A stretch of DNA of 64,000 nucleotides from Corynebacterium glucuronolyticum DSM 44120. GTDB lineage: Bacteria > Actinomycetota > Actinomycetes > Mycobacteriales > Mycobacteriaceae. The stretch is taken from NCBI RefSeq assembly GCF_030440595.1, contig NZ_CP047452.1, positions 2,170,001 to 2,234,000 of the forward strand, written 5' to 3'. Position 1 is the stretch's first letter, and every line of letters starts with the position of its first letter. The position numbers and the translations under genes were made by a program. The notes beneath the pieces were generated by a model. That model was given only the letters and a program-made list of their open reading frames with translations. It had not been told where the DNA came from and ran no database searches. Below are positions 19,572 through 29,446 of this stretch, piece by piece.

Positions 19572-20729
19572 ATGAATGAAATCAGCTTCAAAATAAATAC
19601 CTATTCCAGACACCTCTTGAAGTTAAAAGTTAAAAGCTTCAGCAAAGTAGAGGATCTCATTTTCAAATTCTCAGAGGATCCCCGAATAGATGAGGACACC
19701 TTGTCTATCGCCTTGTCCACGCTCTGTGGTCGAAAGTTTAAACGAATTATCTTTGATTGGCCCATTTCTGTTTCTACCTCAAAAGGGATATCGGAGTGGA
19801 CTGGTGCCGAAGTACACGCAGCCCACTCAAATAATCTGACTACAGATTTTTCGGCTTCAAACAAAGTTAGCGTCCTCAATTTCAGTGGCGGTCTCGATTC
19901 TCTAGCATGCTTAGCGTGTCTTGGAGATCAGACTGAATTAGTTTCTTTAGATTTCGGGGGCCGCTTTGCTCGCGAAAGAAGGTTCTTTAAAAATTTTGAC
20001 ACTAAGATAATTAAGACCAATCTTATCGAAACTAGTCTCCGCGCAAATAGTTGGTCTTTCATGGGACTAGGATCTCTACTTTTTAGGAACATTCTTGAAG
20101 GACAATTCATCACTTTCGGCTCAGTCCTCGAGGCGGGAGGCTTTCACTCCAACGCTCCACAAGAAAGCTCGCTAACATTTCCGCCGTTTAAAATGGCCAA
20201 GTATAGAATCGCGAATTCAGTAGCCGGTATATCAGAAGCAGGAACAATTGCCATCGTTGCCACTTTCTTCCCCAAGCTTCTCAAACAGTCACTATTGTCT
20301 GTGGCCTTACCAGGGGAGGAAAAATACATCAGAAAAAATGCTCTTGCCGATCTAGTGGGCAGTGAATTAGGGTTCCCATTTACCCCGCCCCCCTCAGATA
20401 TTGGAAACCGAATTCACTACTCTTTTGGGGAGAATTTTACCGTTGACCTGACAACACTCTTCTTCCTTTCCCGTAAAAAACATGAATTGGCCAGGATGTT
20501 GGTCGGACGCATTCCAAGCTACTTGCAGGATGTGATGCAGGATTTAACTCTCGATTTTATGCTTAAGGCTGATCAAAACTACTACACGCAGTACCCCGCC
20601 GAATTAAGACCAGAATTAGAAAAGGTGTTCTCGTCTGCCGGCATATCATGGTATTCGACAGATGATTATACCGAAATTGCCGTCCTTAAAGAAAGACTCG
20701 CTCCCCACGTAAAATACCGGTTCGGTTAA
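19572..20729 (+). CDS. PP-loop ATP pyrophosphatase-like protein
   Basis: A 385-residue protein with a clear N-type ATP pyrophosphatase loop, LNFSGGLDSLACL, at about residues 100-113; the SGGxDS core binds ATP in asparagine synthetase, NAD synthetase and tRNA-modifying enzymes. I see no glutaminase domain and no zinc cluster. The N-terminal 95 residues are a separate beta-rich domain. PP-loop enzymes adenylate a carbonyl group and pass it to an amine or sulphur donor, so amidation of a uronic acid residue made from the UDP-glucuronate pathway would fit, but this is inference. The gene ends just before the IS nest, and its 3' end is intact. Confidence 0.7.
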   Translation: MNEISFKINTYSRHLLKLKVKSFSKVEDLIFKFSEDPRIDEDTLSIALSTLCGRKFKRIIFDWPISVSTSKGISEWTGAEVHAAHSNNLTTDFSASNKVSVLNFSGGLDSLACLACLGDQTELVSLDFGGRFARERRFFKNFDTKIIKTNLIETSLRANSWSFMGLGSLLFRNILEGQFITFGSVLEAGGFHSNAPQESSLTFPPFKMAKYRIANSVAGISEAGTIAIVATFFPKLLKQSLLSVALPGEEKYIRKNALADLVGSELGFPFTPPPSDIGNRIHYSFGENFTVDLTTLFFLSRKKHELARMLVGRIPSYLQDVMQDLTLDFMLKADQNYYTQYPAELRPELEKVFSSAGISWYSTDDYTEIAVLKERLAPHVKYRFG

Positions 20730-21151
20730 CCGCTTTTGCCTATCATAAATGCGAGTTTCGGGCTGAAGATGCTAGCTTATTTCTTGCGACACGTCAGATC
20801 CGGTTAGCTAGAAAGGCTAAACCGAGTTGCCGGTGTTATGTACTACTGCCTTTACACGCTTGATGTCACGACATTGTTTATGCCTAATGTGGAGCTGACC
20901 CCGTTTGTGTGGACCCCTGATTCCCGGCTTGTTGGGTCGGGGGAAAGGTAGTTTACTGTCATGCCCCGTAGAAGTTTTTCTTAAGGAGTTCAAGCGTGAT
21001 GCGGTCGCGATGTATGAGAACGATGTAACGGCGAGGTTTTGAGTAGCGGGGGCGGGTTGGTCGGATAACGGGTGCGGGTCGGTCGGGTAGCGGTTAAGAC
21101 TGTTTGCATCCAGCACACAGGGTGCTGGTGTTAACTTTGGAGGTCTTTTCC

Positions 21152-22780
21152 GTGACTGATTTTCGGAAGATTCTTTCTCTGGTGGTGCGGCAGCGGTCGT
21201 ATCGTCAGATTGCTACCGCAGTGGGATGTTCTCATCAGACGGTGGCGCGTGTGAAAGCAGAGGCTACTCGCCGGGGTGTGTTCACCATAGCGGATGTGGA
21301 CAAGCTGTCGGATGAGGATGTAGCCTCATGGTTTGTGGATGGTCGTCGTAGCGTGAGTGAGGAGTTTGTCACTCCTGACTTCGCGGCGATCTGTAGGGCT
21401 CGTAGTTTTGTGTCGAAGCCCAGTTTGAAATCCTTGTGGCTGACGTACTGTTCCCAGCCGGTTGCTGAAGGCAAACGGTTGTATGGGTTTGATCGGTTTC
21501 GCGAACTTGTCAACGAGTATGTGTTGGCTTCAGGATCTGGTTGCTGTGATTCACCATGAGCCGGGTCATGTGATGCAGGTGGATTGGGCTGGCACCAGGT
21601 TAAAGCTGGTGGATGCGGCATCCGCGAAGCCTGTGGTGCTGCATGTGTTTGTGGCGGCGTTACCGTATTCGGGGATGGTGTTTGCCGCTGTGTGTGAAGA
21701 CGAGAAGATGGATGCGTGGCTGGATTGTCACCGTCAGGCTTTCGAGTACTTCGGTGGGGTTCCTGATCTGGTTGTTCCAGATAACGCATCTACGGCATCG
21801 AATCGTATCGATGGTTCTTCGCGCGCCAGGCAGGTCAATAAAACCTACGAGGAGTTTCTGCAGTGGTACGACACTGCTGCAGTGCCGGCACGGGCACGCC
21901 ATCCTAGAGATAAAGGTGCTGTGGAGGCCTGTGTGAGGGTGATCACCACGGAGGTGATTGCTGTGTTGGCTGGTACGGGTTTTGTGGACATGGATGATTG
22001 TCAATGCCAGGTACAAGAGTTGGTGGATGCCATTAACCAGCGGTCTCCGTTTCGGCGGAGAAACACCAGCAGGCAGGAGGTCTTCGATACGGATGAGAAA
22101 CAGTATCTGCATAAGCTTCCTACACGTCGTTGTGAGAAAACACTGTGGTTGAAGCGTGTTGTCGCACGTGATTTCCACGTGGAATATCAGCGCTTCCGCT
22201 ACTCAGTTCCGTTTCGGTATGCAGGTAAAACAGCTGATGTGCGTATCCGTGGCAAGCAGATGGACATTTTCATCGGTGGTGATCTGGTGTGTTCCCACAC
22301 ACTGTCACATGCGTCTACGCGCCGGTATGTCACTGATGTGGATCACCAGCCGGACTATTTTCAAGAGTACACCAACCTGTGGTCACGGGCGTTTTTGAAC
22401 GTCAAGCACGAAAAATCGGACCCGCTACTGTTGCTGTGATCACCAGTGTGCTGGACAGTCATGTCATTGAGGCGCAGGGGTATAAAACCTGCCGCAACAT
22501 TTTGGATCTGGGCAAAACCCAACAAAACGCCCCCATCCTTGAAGCGGCATGCCGAGAACTTGTCGGGGATACCACCCGGCGTCGGGCGGTGACCTACACA
22601 GCGGTGAAAAACACGATGGCGATCGAAAGAGAAAAACAACGCCAACGCCCAACCACCACACCACCAAAACCCGACCCCAGCCCGCGCACACCGGCACCTG
22701 CCAACAACCGGCAAGCCACATCAGCGCATCTACGTGGCGCTGAAGCATTCAGCCTACCTACCCCAAAGGAGACGAAATGA
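21152..22780 (+). pseudogene. istA: Frameshifted IstA transposase
   Basis: Begins at GTG 21152 with GGAGG upstream and an N-terminal helix-turn-helix (YRQIATAVGCSHQTVARVK). A frameshift near 21535 leads to the DDE core (VMQVDWAGT, LVVPDNAS, KGAVEACVR). A second frameshift near 22390 leads to the C-terminal ERQARKIGPATVAV region and the stop at 22780. At least two lesions make it non-functional. The overlap with istB at 22777 is preserved. Confidence 0.85.
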
Positions 22781-23542
22781 CACTGAGCTACTCTGACTTC
22801 GACCAGCATCTCATCGACGATGACCTCGGTCTTTTTACCCAACAGCGAATGACTGCTTTTGGGAAAGCCGCCATCGATATTGCAAACGACCCTGATTTTG
22901 ATCAGTGGAGTTTCTTAAGCCAAAATCCGCTACTGCATGCTGCAACAAGTAAAGGCCGGACAGGAACGCAGAACCCAAAAACTACTCAAGGCCTCCCAGA
23001 CACCACATCCAAAAGCCTGCATAGAGGAACTACGCTACCTGCCAAACCGCAACATCAATCGTGAACTAATCTCACGCATCGCGCAATGCCAGTGGATCGA
23101 CAAAGGCAACAACCTCATCATCATCGGATCCACCGGTGTTGGCAAGACCTACCTTGCGGAAGCGCTGATCAACCAGGCCTGCAGGAAGAATTACAGTGCC
23201 CTGTTCACCCGCGTTGATGACCTGCAAGCGCAACTAGCGATCTGGGGTGAAGAATCGGAACAGCGCTACAAGCTGCTGAAAAACCTGAAACGCGTGGATC
23301 TGCTGGTGCTAGATGATTTCTTAACCACAGAAGTCAACACCACCACCGCATCCATCATCCTCAACGTGCTGGCTGCACGAGAACAAACAGCCTCCACACT
23401 GGTCACAAGCCAGTTCGGGGCGCATGACTGGTACAAATCCATCAGTGATGCAGTACTAGCAGAATCGATCCCCGACAGACTCATCGGAGGAGCCGAAACC
23501 ATCGAACTCAACGGCCCTAACCTCAGAATCCAGCAACAATAA
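22777..23542 (+). pseudogene. istB: Frameshifted IstB ATPase
   Basis: The ATG at 22777 opens MTLSYSDFDQHL; a frameshift near 22918 separates this from the AAA+ core with GSTGVGKT (Walker A), VLDDFL (Walker B) and the C-terminal ESIPDRLIGGAE. One lesion only. The core could be translated from an internal ATG at 22937, but full IstB function is unlikely. Confidence 0.82.
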
Positions 23543-24857
23543 ACCCGCTGGAAAACACCGCTACCCGATACATCCCAAACCGTTATCAGGTAGCCCCCAA
23601 ACTGTTACCCGACCAACCCGCGACCGCTACTCGAAGGCACTCCGTTACAAACGACCCCGATGTGTCGATGAGCCAGGTCTCCAAGGATGTGGGGATCAAT
23701 CGAGGCACACTGCGTTATTGGATTGACCAGTTTGGAACTGGTAAGAAGACAACACCTGTTGCTGTGGAGAAGCCGGATGTTGATCCCACTGTGGAAAAGG
23801 AAATCCGCAGGTTAAGGAAAGACAATGCGAGGCTTCGTGAGGAGCGGGATATTTTGGTCAAGGCCACGAAATATTTCGCGGAAGAGACAAACTGGTGATC
23901 CGCTTGAAGGTTTGCCCGCGACCACCGCACCGTGTACTCGGTCAAGCGGATGTGTGCTGTTTTGAAGGTTCACCGCAGTAGCTACAACACCTGGCGTAGT
24001 AGACGCGAAAGGCGGGGTCACAAGGCTTTGTCAGATGCGTTTTTAGGTGTGAAGATTGAGGAGGTTTTCCGCCGTGAAAACGGCTGCTACGGTGCAAAAC
24101 GCATCACGGCTTAAACTTAATGATGATCCAGGTTCTACTCCTCTAAACCACAAGCGTGTGGCCAGGATCATGAAGAATGTGGGCCTTTGCGGGTATACCA
24201 GGCGACGAAGAGTAAAAACTACCGTGCGGGCTAAGGGCCGACATGTGTTTGCTGACCTTGTACGCCGCAGGTTTTACGCCGAAAAGCTGAACAAGCTTTA
24301 TGCCCACGGACATCACCTACCTGCCTATCGCTGACGGGTCGAACATGTATCTGGCGACAGTATTGGATTGTTGTTCTCGCAGGCTTGTGGGCTTTGCTTT
24401 TCAATGACCACATGCGGAGCTTGCTTGTGATTGAGGCCTTGAACAATGCATGCGCCACCCGTAGAAGCCTTGCAGGATCGGTGTTTCATTTGCGACCACG
24501 GCAGTGTGTATACCTTAAGATGAGTTCAAGAAAACCTGCAGCGACCTTGGTGTCACCCAATCGATGGGGTCTGTGGGAACCAGTGCTGATAACACGTTTG
24601 CTTCAGTCGTTTAACTCCACGTTGAAAAGAGAGGTACTTCAGGATCGGGAAACCTTTGCAAACCAGCTTGAATGCCGCAGACAAGTGTTCCGGTGGTGTG
24701 CCCGCTACAACACATCCAGGCGCCACAGTTGGTGTGGCTATGAGACCCCGAACACTTTCGAGGAGAAACAGATGTACCGTGTCGCCTAACCACGTCTGCT
24801 AAGATCAAACCCAATTAATTTTTCACCCCAGGTGTCCACATCCAAGGGGTCGGGTCC

Positions 24858-25464
24858 GGCTTTGCGCACGGCATCTGTGGCCTCTGTGGAGTTTTCGTGT
24901 GCCGCATAGGCGCAGGTGCCGACATCAAAGCGGGTGGCATCATCGATTGATGTGATAGATGGTGACAGGTGTTCGTTTGTCATCGTGGAGGCGATAATAA
25001 AACCCATCGATTTGCCACATGTGCATGGCTTGACCACGCTGGAAACGAACGCGGGTGATTGTGGGGCGTTTCTTCGGGTTGGATTCCACAGCTCCCGCCG
25101 CCCGCAACAGGCGAGCAATCGTGGATACGGAAGGCACCGGATCCGTTAGCTCTCCTGATGCAATACCGTCAAACCGAATGGAGATGGGACCATAGTCCCA
25201 ACCCTGGCCTTTCAAACGCTTACGGATCGCAAGCAGTGCTGTGGTCACATGCTCGTCGTAGGTTCTTGCTGGGTTGATCGGGGCACTGGAATGAGGATGC
25301 AACGCGCCACCTGCTTCTTCATCGTATCGGGCACGATTGTTGTAGAACGTGCGGCGGGAGATCTTCAACTGTTCACAAAACGCGGTGATAGATAGACCGT
25401 GACCGTCGAAAGGGTCGAACTCAATAATTTTCCGGCGAATCTCCGGAGGAATTGCCTTACTCAT
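24858..25464 (-). pseudogene. Truncated IS481-like transposase
   Basis: Starts at ATG 25464 (MSKAIPPEIRRK) with a helix-turn-helix (SITAFCEQLKISRRTFYNNR) and the beginning of an integrase core (MWQIDGFYYRL, then IDDATRFDVG). A 1-bp insertion in ATCAATCGATGAT near 24950 shifts the frame between these two parts. The IS3 end cuts the gene about 30 residues later, so the last catalytic residues are absent. Confidence 0.7.
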
Positions 25465-25581
25465 TATCCGATTGTGTCCGACACACAGCAAAAATAGTTC
25501 ATGAAACTGTGCACAATGTCATGACACTAGGCGTGAACAATGCCATGACATCAAGCGTGCAAAAAGTAGTGACACATAACA

Positions 25582-25669
25582 CCGACTACGCACACCCCCA
25601 GTACCAACTACGCACCAACTACGCAGACCAACTGCGCAGACAACCAGTACCAACAACCCCTATTTCGCA
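25582..25669. repeat. Right-end remnant of the IS21 element
   Basis: Matches the right end of the intact element at 8383-11085, including the CCAGTACCAACTACG repeats and the terminal CCCCTATTTCGCA, with a short extra duplication (CAACTACGCA) inside. The IS481-like end abuts it at 25581, showing that element had inserted into an IS21 copy. Confidence 0.8.
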
Positions 25670-25834
25670 TTGCGGGGACTATCTCCTCCCATAATCGAAT
25701 TTGACGCAACGTCGGCGAATTCCGATGCCACCAACCACAACTATGAGACAAAACCCCACCCCTACCACCTACCCGGAAACCCCCTACCAACAACGCGAAC
25801 ACAACCTACCACCTGCCCCGAATCGACAGGTTCA

Positions 25835-25955
25835 CTTTAGTCTCAATCGAAACGTGGCCGATCCGCATCCGCTTTTCGAACTCCCCGCAACAGCTACTAA
25901 ACATTGGGCCGTAGCATCATACATTTTCTTCGCCACGAGGTGAGTTGAAGCTGTT
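25835..25955 (-). repeat. Decayed copy of the IS21-like/IS3 junction
   Basis: This stretch aligns loosely with the reverse complement of 20990-21105, covering the left end of the nested IS21-like element and the adjoining IS3 orfA. Shared blocks include CCGATCCGCATCCG versus CCGACCCGCACCCG and GCTACT followed by GCCGT and CATC. It implies an older copy of the same nested arrangement. The 170 bp before it hold only IS-like repeats. Confidence 0.45.
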
Positions 25956-26173
25956 TGGTACGAGCGACCTTGGGCAGCTTGTAGCAAGCAAGAAAGGTTA
26001 CTAAAGTCTTCGGTGCAGTGTGTATCGTCCGGATGTGACGATCAGAGTTGTGTATTCAAACCCGAAGATCCACGACTGAGGATCTGGTCTATGGGGCGTT
26101 AATAGAGCCTAATTCTTAGCGCTTCACAGTCCGCTCCGTGCTGCTTCCCAACGTTCATCATGATGCGCCAAAT

Positions 26174-26200
26174 GTTAGGAGAAATAAGGCTCCTAACTTG
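26174..26200 (-). terminator. Stem-loop downstream of the DUF6492-like gene
   Basis: Arms GTTAGGAG and CTCCTAAC (8 bp) with an 8-base loop, ending just below the stop codon at 26205. The T run is short, so a weak terminator. Confidence 0.5.
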
Positions 26201-26204
26201 TGCT

Positions 26205-27119
26205 TTAGAGCCCCTCTTCTAGTTTCATAAACCAGGAAGCGTCCTCCCAAGCATAGAGAATCGAGTTTTTCCACATGCTAAGAATTGATTCCCTTTGAAC
26301 GTTGCTTAGGTTTGGGATTCGTTTGCGATGGAGGCCAAACATTAGCACCTCTCGGTTACTTGCCTCCCGCACCATTCGATCTAGTATTTTTGGATCTTCG
26401 GGTGAGATGACGAACAAAGTATGTACTTGTGTATGTTCTGTTAAGTAATAATCGGCAAGCTTGTCCACTTTACAGAGGAAACTGTAGTAGAGGAGAAACT
26501 CAGTTGCTGTACCTTCCCTACCTTTAAAAAATTCCGGGAGACTCTGTCCATATGTCGCATGGATGTAATCAAGGAGCTGGTTAACGACTTTTGTATTCAT
26601 TACAAATGGGGTTATCGATGGAATCATTTTTTCCCAGTACTTTTCAGGATTGTCTACCTGAAGCGCCCGGAAAGAACCTTGTGCATTAGTCTCCCAATAT
26701 TTTGACGTATTTACGATTTGTGCAATCGGTTTTCCGTCTTTAAAAAAAGAATCGCTGGAAGCGATTCGGACGAAGTGATTTTTTCCATCGAGTAGGACGT
26801 AATATGGTTCATATATGAATTTGGCTACCGAAAGTTTGAGGATCTGCTGATCGTAGAATCCAATCCTTAGACTTTCTGGGAAGAAATCTGTCCATTTGAG
26901 AATTTGAGTTTTAGCCAGCAACTCTGTGGAGATCGCCTTTTCTAAGCTGCTTACGATCCAATCATGGTGAGCTTGAAAATCAGCGTCTGTGCAATTAACG
27001 ATCAAGATATATCTCGAAATTGTTGACAAATCTACCAGACGGTCGATAGACATTGCCTGTAAAAGGGTGAGTCTAAAGTCATCTTTGAAAGTAACTGTAA
27101 CTAGAGCAATTTTCCGCAT
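26205..27119 (-). CDS. DUF6492-like glycosyltransferase-fold protein
   Basis: A 304-residue soluble protein beginning MRKIALVTVTFKDDF, the beta-alpha start of a GT-A-like nucleotide-sugar fold. The motif YYVLLDGKNHFVR at about residue 110 occupies the place of a DxD-type motif, and ENPEKYWEK-like and TEFLLYY segments match the DUF6492 pattern as I remember it. It is the only intact gene within the insertion-sequence nest and is bracketed by inverted IS3/IS481/IS21 fragments. GC is low, as in the rest of the locus. A role in polysaccharide modification is likely but unproved. Confidence 0.6.
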   Translation of the reverse strand: MRKIALVTVTFKDDFRLTLLQAMSIDRLVDLSTISRYILIVNCTDADFQAHHDWIVSSLEKAISTELLAKTQILKWTDFFPESLRIGFYDQQILKLSVAKFIYEPYYVLLDGKNHFVRIASSDSFFKDGKPIAQIVNTSKYWETNAQGSFRALQVDNPEKYWEKMIPSITPFVMNTKVVNQLLDYIHATYGQSLPEFFKGREGTATEFLLYYSFLCKVDKLADYYLTEHTQVHTLFVISPEDPKILDRMVREASNREVLMFGLHRKRIPNLSNVQRESILSMWKNSILYAWEDASWFMKLEEGL

Positions 27120-27382
27120 TAAAGTTGCCTTCCTCTTTCGCTATTTTCTGGCAAAGCGGAGACCGGGCTTTCCCTTTTTTGTTTGATCATCGTAGTGGAT
27201 TTGATTGAGTGTTGGATGAAAAGAGAAAATATTGGCACCGGTACCACTTTACGTTGGATTAACACACTATTTTACACCTTGAAGTCGTATTACGGATATG
27301 TGCATGCAGTTTTCCTGCTATTGACCCGTGCGGGTATTGGTTGTGGTTAACTAAGGGAGGGATGGGGATTCACCGGGAAGTG

Positions 27383-27447
27383 TGCCAGGAGCGGTGAGTT
27401 GGTACTGGGTTTGTATTGATGTGGTACTGGGGGTTTTGCGTTGTTGG
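27383..27447. repeat. Left-end remnant of the IS21 element
   Basis: TGCCAGGAGCGGTGAG and the following GGTACTGGG repeats match the left end at 8383 with a few differences. It stops at GTTGTTGG where the IS481-like end begins. Confidence 0.8.
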
Positions 27448-27572
27448 TGTTATGTGTCACTACCTTTTGCACGCTTGATCTCATGACATTGTTTATGCCT
27501 AGTGTCATGACATTGGGCACAGTTTCATAAACTATTTTTGGTGTCGGACACAATCGGATGATGGAGTGACAG
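27448..27572 (+). repeat. End fragment of the IS481-like element
   Basis: TGTTATGTGTCACTACC and the following CATGACATTG and GGACACAATCGGAT blocks match, in inverted orientation, the right end at 25465-25581. It includes the transposase start region and stops where the IS3 fragment begins. Confidence 0.75.
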
Positions 27573-28275
27573 GGACCCGACCCCTTGGATGTGGACACCT
27601 GGGGTGAAAAATTAATTGGGTTTGATCTTAGCAGACGTGGTTAGGCGACACGGTACATCTGTTTCTCCTCGAAAGTGTTCGGGGTCTCATAGCCACACCA
27701 ACTGTGGCGCCTGGATGTGTTGTAGCGGGCACACCACCGGAACACTTGTCTGCGGCATTCAAGCTGGTTTGCAAAGGTTTCCCGATCCTGAAGTACCTCT
27801 CTTTTCAACGTGGAGTTAAACGACTGAAGCAAACGTGTTATCAGCACTGGTTCCCACAGACCCCATCGATTGGGTGACACCAAGGTCGCTGCAGGTTTTC
27901 TTGAACTCATCTTAAGGTATACACACTGCCGTGGTCGCAAATGAAACACCGATCCTGCAAGGCTTCTACGGGTGGCGCATGCATTGTTCAAGGCCTCAAT
28001 CACAAGCAAGCTCCGCATGTGGTCATTGAAAAGCAAAGCCCACAAGCCTGCGAGAACAACAATCCAATACTGTCGCCAGATACATGTTCGACCCGTCAGC
28101 GATAGGCAGGTAGGTGATGTCCGTGGGCATAAAGCTTGTTCAGCTTTTCGGCGTAAAACCTGCGGCGTACAAGGTCAGCAAACACATGTCGGCCCTTAGC
28201 CCGCACGGTAGTTTTTACTCTTCGTCGCCTGGTATACCCGCAAAGGCCCACATTCTTCATGATCCTGGCCACACG
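27573..28275 (-). pseudogene. IS3 transposase 3' fragment, inverted copy
   Basis: 703 bp that appear identical to the reverse complement of 24155-24857, including the terminal repeat and the C-terminal part of orfB with the same frameshifts (ending QMYRVA). It is cut at 28275 by the next IS21 copy. Shared lesions show the two were copied from one already-broken element. Confidence 0.85.
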
Positions 28276-28381
28276 TGCCAAGAGCGGTGAGTTGGTACTG
28301 GGTTTGTGTTGATGTGGTACTGGGGGGTTGTGCGTTGTTGGTACTGGCCCCTGCCAGTGTGAGGCAGGGGCCAGGGGTGGG

Positions 28382-28670
28382 TTAGTTTTCGGCGTTTTGG
28401 GTGTTGAGGTGTTTTCTCATATCGTATTGGCCAATTTTGATGCGTTGACCATTGTTGAGTCTGCTTACTAGCGAGTCTGCGCCGACTGGGTTGGGGAGGG
28501 TTTCTCGCCAGTATGCGGCGGTGGATTGTGAGGAGACGATGATGGGCAGACGCCCGTCTCTTTCGAATACGATGCGGGTTAGGTCTTCTTGTCCGCGTTG
28601 GTCTATTCCGATGGTGAGGAAGTCATCGATGATAAGCACATCGATGTTGCATAGTTTTCTCATTTTGTCG
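28382..28670 (-). pseudogene. istB: IstB C-terminal fragment
   Basis: About 96 residues identical to the C-terminus of the intact IstB at 8489, apart from a Lys for Arg near the end (MRKHLNTQ). It lacks the ATP-binding loop and cannot function. Confidence 0.88.
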
Positions 28671-28925
28671 CTTCCTGTGGTCGCTATTGCAAAGACAAAG
28701 GCATACATCAACTCCTACAACATAAAAGGGGTGTGGATGAAGGATCCACCCAAACAATGGCGTATCAAACGCGAAAATGCCCAAAAGCGATTCTCCACCA
28801 TTAGCCCAGACGAACTACTCCAATACAACACGCAGGACTGTACACACACCCATGAGACACAGTGTGCACAACCTCCTGACATCCAGTGTGCACCACCTGA
28901 TGACACTCACCGTGCACGAGGTGCT
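28671..28925 (+). other. Unidentified insert, possibly a transposase tail
   Basis: The plus strand reads KAYINSYNIKGVWMKDPPK and then EELL-like acidic residues before a stop near 28840. After that come GTGCAC and GACAC repeats resembling the ends of the IS481-like element. This could be the 3' end of a related transposase and its terminus. Family not established. Confidence 0.35.
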
Positions 28926-29072
28926 GACACTTTACACCAACTACGCAGACAACCAGTACCAACAACCCCTATTTCGCATCCACTGTGCACAGGTCGTCTC
29001 CGGTACCCGATACACAGATTCCGCAGTACCCGATACAAGAAACCCTGTACCGAACACCGGCACCCGTCACTG

Positions 29073-29336
29073 AAAGCCCTCCCCATTTATCATCGCACCG
29101 AGGACTCCATCAACGCCCACATCACCATCGTCACCGCAGCACTCGTTGTCGCTCACGAAATGGCGGAGTACTCCGGCATGTCACTCAAGAAACTGGCACG
29201 AACACCCCGCCGCTACCGCAGCTTCGAACTAGAAGTCAACGGACAAACCATCCATGCCACCGTACCCTACCCGACAACATCCAAACCCTCGTCAACAACT
29301 TCCTCCACCCACCAAGGGGGCACTAAAATGACCTAA
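29073..29336 (+). pseudogene. C-terminal fragment of an IS1634-like transposase
   Basis: About 87 residues beginning PIYHRTEDSINAHI and containing VAHEMAEYSGMSLKKLARTPRRYR. This matches the C-terminal region of IS1634/IS4-type DDE transposases, whose last catalytic glutamate lies in the EDSI/EAH segment. The N-terminal 400 or so residues are absent. Confidence 0.65.
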
Positions 29337-29344
29337 GTCGGGTT

Positions 29345-29440
29345 ACACCCGACACCGTCATCGCTGAATCACTGCTCAACCGTCATTATCGGCAAAGCAG
29401 AAAATCTTCAACCTCAACGGCACCAACATGAGACTGGAAA
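29345..29440 (+). pseudogene. istB: IstB C-terminal remnant
   Basis: Reads TPDTVIAESLLNR and, after a 1-base frameshift, IIGKAENLQ and LNGTNMRLET. This is similar to the C-terminus of the IstB at 22777-23542 (AVLAESIPDRLIGGAETIEL). A third, separate IS21-lineage remnant. Confidence 0.55.
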
Positions 29441-29446
29441 CCTATC

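Larger units (their letters stand above)
21037..23634 (+). mobile_element. Second IS21-like element nested in the IS3 orfA
   Basis: The ends are related inverted repeats: GAGTAGCGG followed by GCGGGTTGGTCGG at the left (21041) and the matching complement at the right (ending about 23633). Subterminal copies of GGTCGGGTAGCGG-type repeats occur at both ends. The flanks share only AGG (21034-21036 and 23635-23637), so the exact ends are uncertain by a few bases. It is a different lineage from the intact element at 8383. Confidence 0.75.
20961..24789 (+). pseudogene. IS3-family transposase (orfA/orfB), interrupted and frameshifted
   Basis: orfA starts with MPRRSFS at 20961, has a 1-bp frameshift after seven codons, then reads EFKRDAVAMYENDVTA up to the nested insertion. 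It resumes at 23638 and contains a helix-turn-helix (SQVSKDVGINRGTLRYW) and leucine-zipper-like KEIRRLRKDNARL, ending at 23898. orfB follows with KRMCAVLKVHRSSYNTWR, then frame changes near 24115 and 24290, and pieces carrying HSDHGS-like and AESFNSTLK DDE-core motifs, ending at 24789. Several independent lesions mean no active transposase. Confidence 0.8.
20891..24857 (+). mobile_element. IS3-family element interrupted by an IS21-like element
   Basis: The imperfect terminal inverted repeats begin GGAGCTGACCCC at the left and read GGACCCGACCCC on the minus strand at the right. The transposase genes are split by the insertion at 21037-23634 and carry further frameshifts. The last 703 bp (24155-24857) are repeated in inverted orientation at 27573-28275. 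Confidence 0.75.
20834..25581 (-). mobile_element. IS481-like element, disrupted by a nested IS3 element
   Basis: The outer ends TGTTATG (20834) and CATAACA (25581) begin long related inverted terminal regions with repeated blocks of the type CATGACA and GTGCAC. Between them lie an IS3 element (20891-24857), which itself contains an IS21-like element, and the 5' part of a DDE transposase (24858-25464). The transposase C-terminus is missing, so the structure is a rearranged relic. The right end is embedded in an IS21 remnant. A further end fragment of this element lies at 27448-27572. Confidence 0.6.
28276..28978 (-). mobile_element. Internally deleted IS21 copy
   Basis: The first roughly 395 bp match the left end and 3' part of istB of the intact element (8383-8777), and the last roughly 50 bp match its right end. 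The middle has been replaced by about 250 bp of unrelated DNA (28671-28925). No target duplication is visible. The istB fragment (28382-28670) retains Walker B (LIIDDF) but not Walker A. Confidence 0.75.
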
